NCBI GenBank assembly: GCA_963070105.1
Contig: OY718803.1
Location: 9,405,823-9,469,822, forward strand
Direction of reading: 5' to 3'
Length of the DNA: 64,000 nt
Origin: Litomosoides sigmodontis
Lineage: Eukaryota; Nematoda; Chromadorea; Rhabditida; Onchocercidae
Below are positions 13,701 through 24,564 of this stretch, piece after piece. Under the pieces are notes generated by a model. That model saw nothing but the letters and a program-made list of their open reading frames with translations, made no database searches and had not been told where the DNA came from. Position 1 is the stretch's first letter. Every line of letters starts with the position of its first letter. The translations under genes were made by a program, and so were the position numbers.

Positions 13701-16700
13701 AATCACGAATCCGGATATCTCTTATAACATTTGCCGCTGATGCTCATACTGAAATTGATCTGAGAAAGCCAGCAACGAAAGAAGATGTGTTGTACGCTGT
13801 GGAAAGGTTGCAAAATGAATACAGTAAGGCATCTGTGTCCAAAGGTAATTAATAATTGAAAACTTAGCTTACAACATTAATGGGCGTCATTGGACAAGAC
13901 AAGAAGTTGGAACTTTAACAATTTACATTCCCTCCTCAATTCCTTTGAAGCATAACGCTTTACAATTGCAGCATTTTCAATCTTTTTCATTTTCATTTGA
14001 AGCCTGAGCAAGTATTAGTAAAAAAGTCAGTGTAATTAGTTCGAGACAATAATGATAGGCGCTGCAAAAGCATTCATTTTACATCTTTCATTCCTTAGTG
14101 CTATGGACGAGTTGTAAACTTTCCATTTTACTTCTAGGTAGTGAAATTTTCGATAGCAAATATATTGTAATTGAACTTTCCATTGAATTCAAGGCTGAGC
14201 CTTAGGCCTTCAATCCTAGGCCATTTTAGTAGCAAATATTTGCTACTGAAAATAAATTAGGCTTTGAATGACTTTTTATTTTTGAATAAATTAATACAAC
14301 GGTTTCATTTTTTGAAATAAAATCAATTTTAGCATATTTTGCAAGATATGCTAAATCTAATTGCATCTGCATTTAAAGCATTTCCAAAGACGACAATTTC
14401 CTTTCTGTATTGCAGCGGTGAATGCTGCATTACTACAAGTAAGCGTTCCTCGTGAAGATTCTCGGCAGCGTATTTTTGTGATTCTTACAGATGGTAGCAC
14501 GGAGGATTCCACGCAAACCATTAATGTTACTGCTGCCAAACTTAAGCGTTCGTTTTACTTTTGAGAACTAACAGGAAGAAGTTGCAACTTGGAAATATTC
14601 AGTTTTGGAATATCCGGATTCTTCCTCTCCTAAACTGACGTTGTTATGAAAGTGTCTCTGCAACAACTGGAAAGAGTTGTTGCAAATGTAATTTAGTAAA
14701 TTTCTCTTCGGCAACTTTACTTAAGCGAACTTCGTGTGAATCCATTTAACTTGCAGAAACGGATGCAGAAGTGTTTCTCGTTCCGCTCACAGACGACTAT
14801 TCCGTTGAGGAATTGCTGTTATATGGCGGTGGACAGGGTACACTGATAACCAGCGTGAAGGATTACAGAAAGGTAGTGCTTTTCTTCAGCTTTAGATTTC
14901 ATTTAATTATTTTATGTTCTTCATTTTGCAGAAAATGGATGGTGGCAGTTCAGCGAAGAACGATTTCGTGAAAGTTGAAAAAATCGATCAAACTTTTGCT
15001 AAAAGAGCTACGCCATCTCTCAGCGGTAAATGCTTTTCAACAATTAAATTCTTATTAGCTAACATTTAGCGTTTCTAAAGCTTGCAATATCTTTAGAGCA
15101 ACCTCACGTAATGGTCAAACCAAATTTGAAATCAGCAACAAAAAGTGAAGTATCGCCTCACTTCGATGATCCCTCTACAGCGATTAACATAAAGGTTACT
15201 CAAATTAAGCATTTTTTTTTTGAGAAGTAATTTTAATGAAGTATCAAGATGTATTTCAGTGAATCCAACGGATGTATAGTAATAAGTAGGTTGTTATATA
15301 TGACAACGTGAGGGACTGACTGAATACTTCTCTCTCTGATTACTATGTTGTTACTGTGATCTGATATCCTATCTGTTAATTACAGGCTCAACAAGAAGAT
15401 CCGAACTGTCTGGTCGATCTTATGTTTATCATAGATACGTCGCAGAGCGTTGAAACTAACTTCCAGAAACAGTTGCAATTCACCGCTGAATTGGTCTAAC
15501 TGCTTTCATTTGTTTTATAGCTTTTTACCACCTAGACTTTTAGGCAAACTTCTTTTACTAAGATAGGCCAAGGAAGGAGAAGGAAGTTGTACGGTCTGAA
15601 AATACAAAGAATGTAGAAAAGGAAAATGGAAACTTTAGGAGTTTATAAATTTTTAAATGTATGAGCTAAATGTTATTAAAATTAGACACTTTCAGATAAA
15701 ACGAATTCCATCATCAGCTTTTCACCGTCGCATTCGAGTGGCTTCTATATCGTTCAGCTCACAACCTCAACTTAATTTCCACTTTCATGAATTTAACAAT
15801 CAGGCACAAGTATGTTCGGCGAATTCCGCTTCTTTGATAATTACTGCCGATAAAATCAAATTAATTAAAGAGAGAAAGAAAAATCATTCAATTTAGATAT
15901 TGGACGTTCTGCTTTCTCTCCAGCATTCTGGTGGGAACACTTCCTCAGTGAATGCTGTTAATTTTGCAATCAGAGAAATTCAGGAGAGAGGAAGAGGTGG
16001 TGTCAGGTAAGCTGTTCCGCTTCTCCAGTAATTCATCCATACTGCTACAAAACGGATGGGATGATTAATTAATTAGTGTTGCAGTTTTACCGCATCGTCC
16101 ACTTATCGATACTATCATTGTAAAATTGCTATATTTGCTTTTTCATAAATATTTTAAAGTGAATATTGTAAGAGTTATCGAAAAGAAGAAATGAAATGAG
16201 ATGCGATGCTTTTGCTCAATGGGAGAGAATTTTTGAAGTGTAAAATGCAAGTGTTGCAGAAGAATGATTGTGCTGATAACAGATGGTCACAGTCAGGATC
16301 GTTGGGAGGATGTGCTAGATGCCGCCGATCGTCTTCACGCTATCGCCACTATTGTCTACGCACTTGCCGCTAACGACAACTACTATTTTAGGCAAAAATT
16401 TTCAGGCATTTTCCGCGTAGCTCCTCCAGGCAACATAGTACAAATGTGCTAGACAATTGCGAGGAAAACAAATTTGCGATATAACTAAACGACGGAGGAA
16501 ATAAGTTTGCGGCACAACTACGAGAGGGATAAAAATGATTGAGAGAGTTCAATGAAAAAGTTCACTGAAAATGATTTTAAAGAGGAGTTTGAGCCTCTGC
16601 GATGCAATGAAAGACAGAGCAGCATAAGCAGTAGGAAGTCTGGCAAATTTTTAATGATTAATGAGTGATTTAACTGATATGCATGACACTTACCAGTGTC

Positions 16701-17001
16701 CTTCCTGAATTAATGTGATTACGAGAGAAGAGTTTTAGGGAGTTGGAATTGTACGCAGGAAGTAAATGGCTGGTGTATGCGGACGCTCGGGAAAGGCAAT
16801 TCCTAGACGACGCGTCTGACTTCTTGCTCAGATGTCGGAGCCCAATTCCCGCACTCTCTCCAGAAGTACGTCCTTCTCTTCCACTTCACTTTTTCAGTGC
16901 GAAAAAAACGGCGAAACGAATCGGACAATGCGTACGCATTCCACAAGTGCTCATACTAATAACATCGATGAGAAAACGAGCAATAAGCCAAGCGATACAT
17001 C

Positions 17002-17044
<43 letters not shown>

Positions 17045-20000
17045 TAATGAGTGGTGCCATATCAGTGTGAACAGTGAATGATACCGAATGGAACTCCCAG
17101 TGATAAAGGATGAAACGCTAATAGCTAAATCCGTTGCTTATTTATACGAAGAAGTTATTCACTCACTCTCCTTTGCCACCTACTGCATTACCTATTTCAT
17201 TGGAAATTAATCGGCAACCGGTCAGCGATTCGTTTTCTAGGCTGTTGCTATAATGACCACTGGTTTTGTAGCAAGGAATTGCCTTAATAGGCTATCAGAA
17301 TATACCGGTATAAGGGAGAAAATGATAAAAGATGATTATTACAGGTGGAAGCGTTTGCAAAAGCTGAAAAAGTGGACGAAGGAAAGGAATTGAAAAGACG
17401 GAAATTTTCGGCAGCATCAATCAGGTTTTACACTTTTCTAGTGGAAGCTTACTTCTTCTCATAAGTTTGTCATCTTTTCACACGAAATTTATACGTAGGA
17501 TACGCTGCTGAATGAATGACAAAGCGCTAAATGCATTTCTTTCATTTTTTTCCCTTCCTTTTTCACTACACCTTTCTCAGCCTGTACTTCAGTGCACTTC
17601 CTTGCAAGGACGATGACGTTGACCTGTTATTTATTATCGATACTTCGGCTAGCACCGAAACCTACTTTAATAGTCAAATGGCTTATGCAATGGATTTGAT
17701 TGAAGTGATTCCGCTTGAGGAGTTTTCGGTATCATTCTAGATTAATTGCCGTATGAAAAATTCAATTGCATTGATAGTGTGGCGTAAAGTGTCTTTTTCG
17801 GATGCAATGAGTGAATTTCAGGATAGACTAGCGGTAGCACTGGTACAGTTCAGTGATGTGGGAAAATTGCATTTTGGATTTAAAACAAAGCAAACACAGG
17901 AGGACATAAAGTACCAGCTGAGCCGGTTGGAACATACCGCAGGTGAAACTTCTTCGTTAGCCGCAGGTGTGAAAGTGGCACTTCTGGAGATATCATCAAA
18001 CCGACGACCTTCAGCTCGACTAGTTATCGTTGTCTTTGCCAACGGTAACAGTCAAGATATACGACAAATTTCGCAGGTAGCGCACACTTTAACTCGCACC
18101 ATATTTTTTCAATCGGAAGAGATTAACTGAAAGTCAGTTTCCTTCACCACTTGGAGTGTTATTTATTTCAAACTGTGAGCAATCACTAAAATTGCAAGCT
18201 GTCGTTAATCAGCCAGCCATTCAGCACTTGCTTCATTATTCAGAATATAGCCAAATTACGCGAAACAGGCGGCGAAATTTATGTGATGACTCCGTTCAGC
18301 ATAGATGAATTGGCGGAAAATGCGGGAAATGTAGCGCACGTATATGCGGGCGATAGAGAGAATAACTTCACGCAGGTATGATCGATCATGCGGCAATGTT
18401 TTTTCACTTACATGCTCCATTAATAATGGAAGAGTTAACGATGAGTGTGTCTGCAAATGTCTCCTTGCCTTGCAGGACATTATCAATGCGATTTCAAAAT
18501 GTGAAAAGCACGGATTAGTGGAAAGAGTCGATGGTGGCTCAGTGATAGAAAGGTAAGTCATTCAGAGGCATCATTCTTCATGAATGCGCGAAATTCACTC
18601 AGAATTACTGCAGGGTTGTTCCGGATGAAATCAAACAAAGGAAGAGCGGTAACGAGAAGGAAGAGAAGCAGCACTCGGTTGGGACAGACGGATTGATCAC
18701 GTCGAGTGTTAATGATATTGATAATAATGCCGTAACTGTGGCTGTGAGTGAGAAACTCACGGACCAAACACGTATTGCAAAATCACTGGAACCAAAGAGG
18801 TGTAAGATTATTTCATTCGTTAGCTCTCGCTCTTGTGATGAAAAGGTAAGCAGAAGAAGATATCCACCGTTATAGATGTGCATATTCGAAGATGGACTTG
18901 GAAATAATTTTGGACGCATCAAGCAGTCGTCAAGAAGTTTTCGAGCATCAACGTGAATTGGCCCTGTCACTCATTGAGCGTTTACCAATTGATGATGACG
19001 AAACACACGTAGCAGTGGGTATAAATTCATTCACCTCTACGCCAACATTACGACAAACGCTTGGCTTGGGTAGGGATAAACAGGTCAGTGTACTAGCCCT
19101 TTTTTATTTCAAGTTTAGCGTAACTTAGTGACTTTGCAGTAGCTCCAGCAGCAGCTATCATTACTCTTCTCCTTCATGAGGAAAAAGTATGCAATACTGG
19201 TATTTGCTTATAGATGGTGCGTCGTGCTATTGAGGATATCAAGTATCACGGTGGAAGTACTTTTACTGCTCGAGCGATCGAATTATCGGTGCAGGATTTA
19301 GAGCGTGGGAGAAGACCGGATGCCATACAAGTATTAATAATTCGATACTTTGATAGTGTCCACACAGCTAGCAGGTTGTAATCATATGCAAAGTTGAATT
19401 TAGGTTGTTGTACTGATGAATGATGGGAAATCGCAAGATCCATGGGAGGAGGTAATTGAAGCAAGTAAACTTCTTAGAGCTACCGGTGCAGAACTATTTG
19501 GCGTTGCTCTTGGTGGGGAAATCGACTTGCGTGAATTGAAACATTACATTGGTGACACGGATCGCATTTATGGTGACAATTCCACCGAAAGGTCAACACA
19601 AATATTTCATTTAGCTTGCATTTAATGCTGAATAATCTTTTCTATGATGACGTTTACTTTAGATTCCTAACGGATGTGATCTCATTGCTTACCGATGGGC
19701 AAAACTGTAGAACGCCATTTGCTGCAAGTTTGCCAACTACAAAAGCATCGGCGAGCGACTTCAACAATCAAAGCTGTAACACTGCCAATTTGCATATTAT
19801 TATCCTATTTGATAATGCCATTAAAGGAAACAATGTAAATGAACAATGGATCTCACTGAATCGTTACCTTTTACTAGATGTACTCGGTAAGTCACGCTGT
19901 TATCAATGTTTTTTCACTTTAGAATTTCGAAGTATCAAACAGTGTGGCCGACGAATGCTTCCGTCATTGTTCTGCACGTAAGGACTTCTTACAGGCTCTC

Positions 20001-23000
20001 TGCCGCCGACGAAACACAGCGGTCGAGTGATCATCACTGTGATCACGTTCAGTACTCGACCGCAATTGATTGTTAGCATGCACGATCTAAAGGATAGAGA
20101 CAGTATCTTCACGCAAGTCGAGTCAATCAGGCCTCAAATAAGCAAGTCATCCTATGCTAAAGCTATCAATTTCGCTGTTCAGTGAGTTTCTCTTTTTTCT
20201 CAAAAAAAGAAAAAACCTTTTTCAAGCGCATAAGTTATCACAGCCACTGGGTTATTTTGAAAATGATTCAAAATTAAAAACGTAAATACTGCTTAACGCT
20301 CAGAGAGTACAATGAAGGATACAGAGAGGATGTACGTGGTATGCTCGTTATTGTGGGTGATGGACGGTCAGATGAAAGCATAGATGAACGTCACAGTGCT
20401 GTCGAGCTTTTACGCACCGTAAGTTCATCTATTATTTTCCAAGAAAAAATGAAATTAGGCAATTATTAAGTTAGTACTATTTTTTTCAAAAATTTATGCA
20501 CTCTTTCCCTCTCTCCCCCTCTTTGTTTCCCTCTGCCTTCAATACCACGTGAATATTTTTTCGAATCTAACTTTATCCTAACAGTAAATTAGGTGACCGG
20601 GTGTGATGTGGTCCCGTGGTGTAGTGGTTAGCACTCAGGACTCTGAATCCTGCGACGGGAGTTCAAATCTCCCCGGGACCTGTGACGTTTTCTTGAGCGG
20701 ATTTCTTTGTTGTTTGAATTGTTGCGACAGGGGTGGGCGGATTTTAGGAAATTTGATGATCATAAGTTGTGAGAGGAGGAGGGTTTGGTACTTCATGTCG
20801 AAAAGCTCATTCTTACGTCAAGTGGGGGTGCGCAATCGTGAGCGTTTTGATCCAGTAGGCAAGACACATAGTTTGGGGAGTGTAGGATTGATGAATTTCT
20901 TGTGTGGGATAGCGCAGAAACGTGTAAACCTTTACTTTTCCTTATTTGTACAATAATTACAACGTGCAAGCAACCCACTGATAACGGTTAAAAAAGTGAT
21001 AAGTGGATATTTCATTATCTCCAAGTGATCCTGTAAAAATGAAATATGGAATTTGTTTGATTTATCACATCGTACATATCATTGGCGTATGATCAGGTCG
21101 TATTTAAATCATTTTGACTAACTGATTCATGTGCCGTTCACGTAGCTTACTGCATTTCCACGTTGCCATATAAACGCAGGAAATTTTTTAAAACATTTGT
21201 GCCAGGGACGATACTAGTTGTTGCTTACTGTTACTGTGCTTGCTTACTTGCATAAATTACTGCATGATAGATAAACTTACTGTAGACGTAAGTATGAAGT
21301 TTCCAGCATTCGATTGCAATCTCGTACTTCTCACGCATCCTACTATTTTGACGGGATTAAGTGTTGGTCCCGTGGTGTAGTGGTTAGCACTCAGGACTTT
21401 GAATCCTGCGACGGGAGTTCGAATCTCCCCGGGACCTTGTTTTTCTTTTTTTCAAAAAAAAGATCTCTTATCATCAATATTTTTACACTTTGAATTCGAA
21501 TTGATAAAGTGTAAAAATTGGTGAGACTCGTATTGCAGGCGAAAAATCTCAGCACATATGCGGTGGACAGTGGTAAGTTGGTAGACGTGGAGACATTGTC
21601 GGAGTACACAGGCTCAGCGGACAATATTTTTAATTATCATCGCAATGCTGAATTTGCCAAAATTATACTTGAAGCTGTTGAGGCTGCCATTAAGACCTCA
21701 TGTATTCAGGTAATTTTTTTTTGTCGTAATGCCGTGAAAATAAGCAAGCTGTGGCAGATGAGTTTGCTGGAAAAAATAATTCGCTTAAAGGAAATAAGCT
21801 TAGGCATACTTTTCTCTTTCCTCTGAGCCGACCGATGTTTTTGACTACGTTGTTGGTTTTACGATAACATTTCTAATTGTGACATTTTAGAAGTCATCAC
21901 ATGCTACTCAGTTTTCTACTGCAACCACCACCACTACTGCTAGTAGTAGTAGTAGTAGTACTACTACTACTACTACCACTCCTACTGCAGTTCGCACCGT
22001 TTTTGCACGTAGCAAGCAGATTGAAGAACGGAAGAAAGATATTGCTAGTAAATTGGAGAGCAATTTGGAACAGTTAGAGGGCAAAAAGGTTTGCGCTAAT
22101 GCAGTTCGTATGAGCGGTTCGTTTTGCAAAACTTCTTTTTAACTTTCTTTCGCAGTTCTGTTTAAAAAATGAGTTCAAAGTTCAGGTTATTATCAAGAAT
22201 AAAGCGACTACTACGGCGGTAAGCACTCGAATTCCGCGGCCAACGACAACATCTGCGAGTAAGAAGCAGTTGACCAGAGGACAATCCACAAGTAAAGTGG
22301 AGAAGAAGGATGAGACAGTAGTAGTAGTGGATGGCAAGAATTTGAAGGAAAAACATTTAGAAGGAATATCAAAAAGTTCCAGGCTACTAACTACTCGAGT
22401 AATCCCAAAGTTCAGTTCTCATCGTCAACGTGAAAACATCACTGCTGAGCCACATACTACTACTACTACTACTACTACTATTTTCACAACACTCTCTACT
22501 ACTTCTTCTAGACCTGGTTTGTTCCCTTTACACTCTTTTTAAAAGCGTGAATTACGGAGGGGTTATGATGTGATGACGTTGTTCCAGTTTTTTACGTATG
22601 GACATAATTATAGGTTGTGAACTTGATGCCATCATGCTCATCGATTCGTCAGGCTCCATGGAGAAAATGTTTAATCGTGAGAAGGAATTTGCCGCGGAAA
22701 TCATAAATCGACTTCGGATAGGTCCACGAAATGCTCACATAGCAATTATTAAGTTCGCATCAAAAGATAAAGTGAAAACAGTCTGGTCATTTGATAAACC
22801 GCAGGAGAAGGAGCAGGTGTTGGAAGCGCTCAAGGAGATTCCCTTCAGTAGCGGAACTACAGCAATACATGTTGCACTCCTGCAGGTTCTCTCCAAACTA
22901 CCGCCAGATCATCTGAATTTACATCGCTTTTTAATTTTCAACTTATCTCACTTTAAGGCAATCCACGTTTCATTGTTGTCCACTTTTCCTAGGCAATAGC

Positions 23001-23594
23001 AGAATATTCAGCAGCGAAAGGTGCAAGACCACAACGAGCAACACCATTTGTGATTGTATTTACCGATGGTTTTGCACAAAAGGATACAATGGAAGCAGCT
23101 ACGTTGCTAAGGAATAAAATACCAAATGTATTTGCTGTTGCTGTTAGTAACGAAGTAAGCAAAGTTTTCTCAATTTTCAGTATGCCTGAAATGATGCTCA
23201 CTAGTAGTGTGGTGAGAAAATTTCCATAAATTGAAGGAAAAAATATGAAATTAATGATTGATTTCCCATAAAATGAATGCACTGGTAGCGTTATATCACA
23301 CTTGATCAATGCTTTTTTATTTTTTCTTGGTGTTTGAAAATTTTCTTAAGTCTAACTTCACATTAATAGGTTGTTGTTATTAGTTGATCGTTTTTTTTTT
23401 GTTCTATTCAAACTTTCTGATGTATTTCTTGATCGAAGCAAATCCATAATAACAGCAGACAGGTAATTCACTTGCAGCAGCCAGTTAATGAAGAAGAACT
23501 GATAAAAATTGCTGGTACGAAGGATCGAGTATTCATGGATAATGATAGTGGAAAATTGTTTGGAGTGCTGGAAAAGATCACTAGGATATGTTGA
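7793..23594 (+). CDS. Secreted protein with nine tandem vWA domains (matrilin/collagen-VI-like)
   Basis: A 45-exon model whose phases all join (6,957 nt, about 2,318 residues). Exon 1 is 7793-7828, exon 2 is 7943-7997 and exon 3 is 8427-8535; the last three are 22614-22885, 22993-23154 and 23478-23594. A hydrophobic N-terminus (MTAAHHVLLLLL then IFPLLFLVVAF) is a likely signal peptide. Nine von Willebrand factor A domains follow, each with the hydrophobic strand and D-x-S-x-S region, and most with a later DG-type metal-site loop. They are joined by charged or Ser/Thr-rich linkers. No EGF, collagen or transmembrane segment is seen. vWA proteins of this layout are extracellular matrix or adhesion proteins that bind ligands through a divalent metal. 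Five domains keep the metal (MIDAS) motif and four do not. The start is uncertain because the frame stays open from 7769 to 8038. The specific family name is unknown to me. Confidence 0.85.
8038..8205. repeat. Imperfect ~48-bp tandem repeat in an intron
   Basis: The core AAACCGTATCCGGTAAACGAT and variants recur about four times at spacings of 46-50 bp. The copies have diverged. No coding function; it lies in the second intron of the vWA gene. Confidence 0.6.
8427..10148 (+). other. vWA domain 1 (degenerate MIDAS) plus linker
   Basis: Exons 8427-8535, 8806-8920, 9108-9286, 9372-9522 and 9981-10148. The first strand reads VEVIFLVDTNDC, so the metal motif D-x-S-x-S is replaced by D-T-N-D-C. Later strands (YGLIAFHQNP, KLVFLFHDG, GVKVFAIT) fit the vWA fold. 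The last exon closes the domain (EEIKKAAVQC) and continues into a Lys/Glu-rich linker. Confidence 0.75.
10248..11647 (+). other. vWA domain 2 (intact MIDAS) plus linker
   Basis: Exons 10248-10373, 10502-10687, 10813-11000 and 11188-11647. It shows VDLMIVLDSSGS (metal motif), FTGGSTRIANGVHYAL (MIDAS Thr) and IFILISDGNGQE (MIDAS Asp), so all metal-binding loops are present. The last exon ends the domain (INKCAQANL) and encodes a long polar linker of roughly 140 residues. Confidence 0.85.
11750..13034 (+). other. vWA domain 3 (degenerate MIDAS)
   Basis: Exons 11750-11920, 12245-12370, 12516-12616, 12710-12852 and 12942-13034. The first strand LDLLFAIDLSADS gives D-L-S-A-D instead of D-x-S-x-S, and the third loop reads LVSNGNSQD, with Asn in place of Asp. 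Metal binding is doubtful. Confidence 0.75.
13128..13245. repeat. Imperfect short tandem repeat in an intron
   Basis: The phrase CATACCTGATATTACTGTAC and degraded forms of it recur three to four times in the intron 13035-13586 of the vWA gene. Confidence 0.55.
13587..15194 (+). other. vWA domain 4 (degenerate MIDAS) plus linker
   Basis: Exons 13587-13844, 14416-14547, 14757-14872, 14932-15025 and 15097-15194. LVDLFIMDKSTL-like first strand (LFILMDKSTLAD) lacks the second Ser, while FVILTDGSTED keeps the later Asp. The last two exons encode a polar linker without recognisable motif. Confidence 0.75.
15386..17424 (+). other. vWA domain 5 (intact MIDAS) plus linker
   Basis: Exons 15386-15493, 15696-15809, 15897-16006, 16260-16391, 16739-16865, 16898-17002 and 17345-17424. 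It shows CLVDLMFIIDTSQS, HSGGNTSSVNAVNFAI and MIVLITDGHSQD, so the metal site is complete. The exon ending at 16391 is followed by GC rather than GT. The linker exons end at a (GT)n microsatellite that supplies the donor. Confidence 0.8.
17003..17042. repeat. (GT)20 microsatellite at a splice donor
   Basis: A perfect run of about 20 GT units starts directly after the codon-phase end of a vWA-gene exon (ACA TCG). The repeat itself therefore supplies the GT donor of that intron. Confidence 0.9.
17593..18799 (+). other. vWA domain 6 (canonical DTSAS) plus linker
   Basis: Exons 17593-17728, 17822-18076, 18244-18375, 18476-18552 and 18614-18799. It shows VDLLFIIDTSAS, then TAGETSSLAAGVKVAL and VIVVFANGNSQD. 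The first loop is canonical; the third has Asn where Asp is usual. A charged linker follows. Confidence 0.8.
18876..19591 (+). other. vWA domain 7 (intact MIDAS)
   Basis: Exons 18876-19083, 19214-19330 and 19404-19591. It shows MDLEIILDASSS, YHGGSTFTARAIEL and VVVLMNDGKSQD. The exon after it (19663 on) still carries the last helix of this domain before domain 8 starts. Confidence 0.85.
20610..20681 (+). tRNA. tRNA-Gln (anticodon CTG)
   Basis: A 72-nt cloverleaf with a 7-bp acceptor stem (GGTCCCG pairing with CGGGACC), D-arm GTAGTGGTTAGCAC, anticodon stem CAGGA/TCCTG around loop CTCTGAA (anticodon CTG) and T-arm GGGAGTTCAAATCTCCC. There is no intron. A short T-run (GTTTTC) lies downstream as a possible Pol III stop. 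It lies inside an intron of the vWA gene, on the same strand. Confidence 0.95.
21366..21437 (+). tRNA. tRNA-Gln (anticodon TTG)
   Basis: Nearly identical to the tRNA 756 bp upstream: same acceptor, D and anticodon stems. The loop is CTTTGAA, giving anticodon TTG, and the T-loop has G instead of A (TTCGAAT). A strong T-run (GTTTTTCTTTTTTTC) follows and would stop Pol III. The flanks differ from those of the first copy, so the duplication is not very recent or involved little more than the gene. Confidence 0.95.
21941..21978. repeat. Palindromic AGT/ACT trinucleotide run in coding sequence
   Basis: Six AGT codons run directly into ACT codons, so the two halves are reverse complements and could fold into a long hairpin. 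The protein has poly-Ser followed by poly-Thr in the linker before vWA domain 9, a likely O-glycosylated stalk. Confidence 0.85.
22614..23594 (+). other. vWA domain 9 (intact MIDAS), C-terminal
   Basis: Exons 22614-22885, 22993-23154 and 23478-23594. It shows LDAIMLIDSSGSM, FSSGTTAIHVAL and FVIVFTDGFAQ, so all three metal loops are present. The protein ends a few residues after the domain (EKITRIC, stop at 23592-23594). It is preceded by the Ser/Thr-rich linker exons 21891-22088 and 22186-22516. Confidence 0.85.
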
Positions 23595-24564
23595 CCTAGC
23601 GATGTTTTGCTCGTTCATTTCAGTTATTTATTTTTAATAGTATGATGTTATAACGTGCAACATAAAAGTTCGAAGACTTGCAATCACATTTGTTTTGGCA
23701 CTGTAGCGGGCGAGAACACATTCGTTGGACTTCTCTAAAATCACCGCTCGCGCTCGCGGTAGCAAAATAACCACAACTTAAAGCAAGATTGCGGCAGGAA
23801 ACCTTGCTGTAAACGTTATGTGACCAAATGAGACTCTCAAAAATAAGTCTCTTAATAGATATTTTAAGGTCATTGACTTAAGTACAGCACGTCTTCTTTT
23901 CGCTGGTACTTTCAATGCCTGATCTTGTTCGTGGAGAGAATCCGAGATTCAACATATCCTAGTTGATTCATAAAAAAAACTCAATTTTAGCAAAATGAAA
24001 CCATCACCTACCCAGTTGTGTTCTCAGCAACTGATTCACTCAGCTTCTTCAAATATTGATGGCGCTAACTTCAAAAATGGTGGGACCAATATATTTTATT
24101 CAAAAGTGCTTTTCAAAACTATGATGTTGGTACAATGAATAAAAATTTGGAATAGGTTTACTTATTTTACAAGAACAGTACAGTATCCCCATTGCACAGT
24201 GATATAAAATGTCCTATTCATCATCTTTATTAAAATCAGGATGAGAAATAGGGAAATAAAATATGCAGAAATAGAATACGAAAAATATAAAATGGAACTG
24301 GAAAAATGAACATCAATGCAAAAATAAGAGCATAGCCAGAAAATCATAGCTTGCAGATAGAGAGTGGTTACATAACACAGAACCTTTTGAACGATCATCG
24401 CTATTAAATGCTACTTGGAGACTACGCGTGTGAAAGACTGGAAGTTATTGTGACTTTACCCCTACGCACTCTCCTTTTATTTGCTCAGAATCTTATTAAA
24501 TGAAACCATATCGTAGATTATATTAACATTCAAATTAATTGCTCTTCACAAGAATATATCACTG
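23595..24564. other. Convergent intergenic region
   Basis: It lies between the stop of the vWA gene (+) and the stop of clpX (-). AT-rich; it holds the two 3' UTRs at most. A GC-richer patch at about 23705-23765 has no recognisable identity. Confidence 0.5.

Larger units (their letters stand above)
19663..21709 (+). other. vWA domain 8 (degenerate MIDAS), hosts the tRNA-bearing intron
   Basis: Exons 19663-19886, 19995-20181, 20304-20418 and 21539-21709. The first strand LHIIILFDNAIKG keeps only the Asp of the metal motif, and GMLVIVGDGRSDE keeps the later Asp. The 1.1-kb intron 20419-21538 is unusually long for this gene and contains two tRNA-Gln genes. Confidence 0.75.

Noticed and set aside
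18846..18891. Alternative 46-nt intron joining SSRSCDEK to MDLEIIL at vWA domain 7
   Set aside because: Needs a GAAG acceptor, whereas donor 18800 and acceptor after 18875 give correct phase and a Cys before the domain, as in several other domains.
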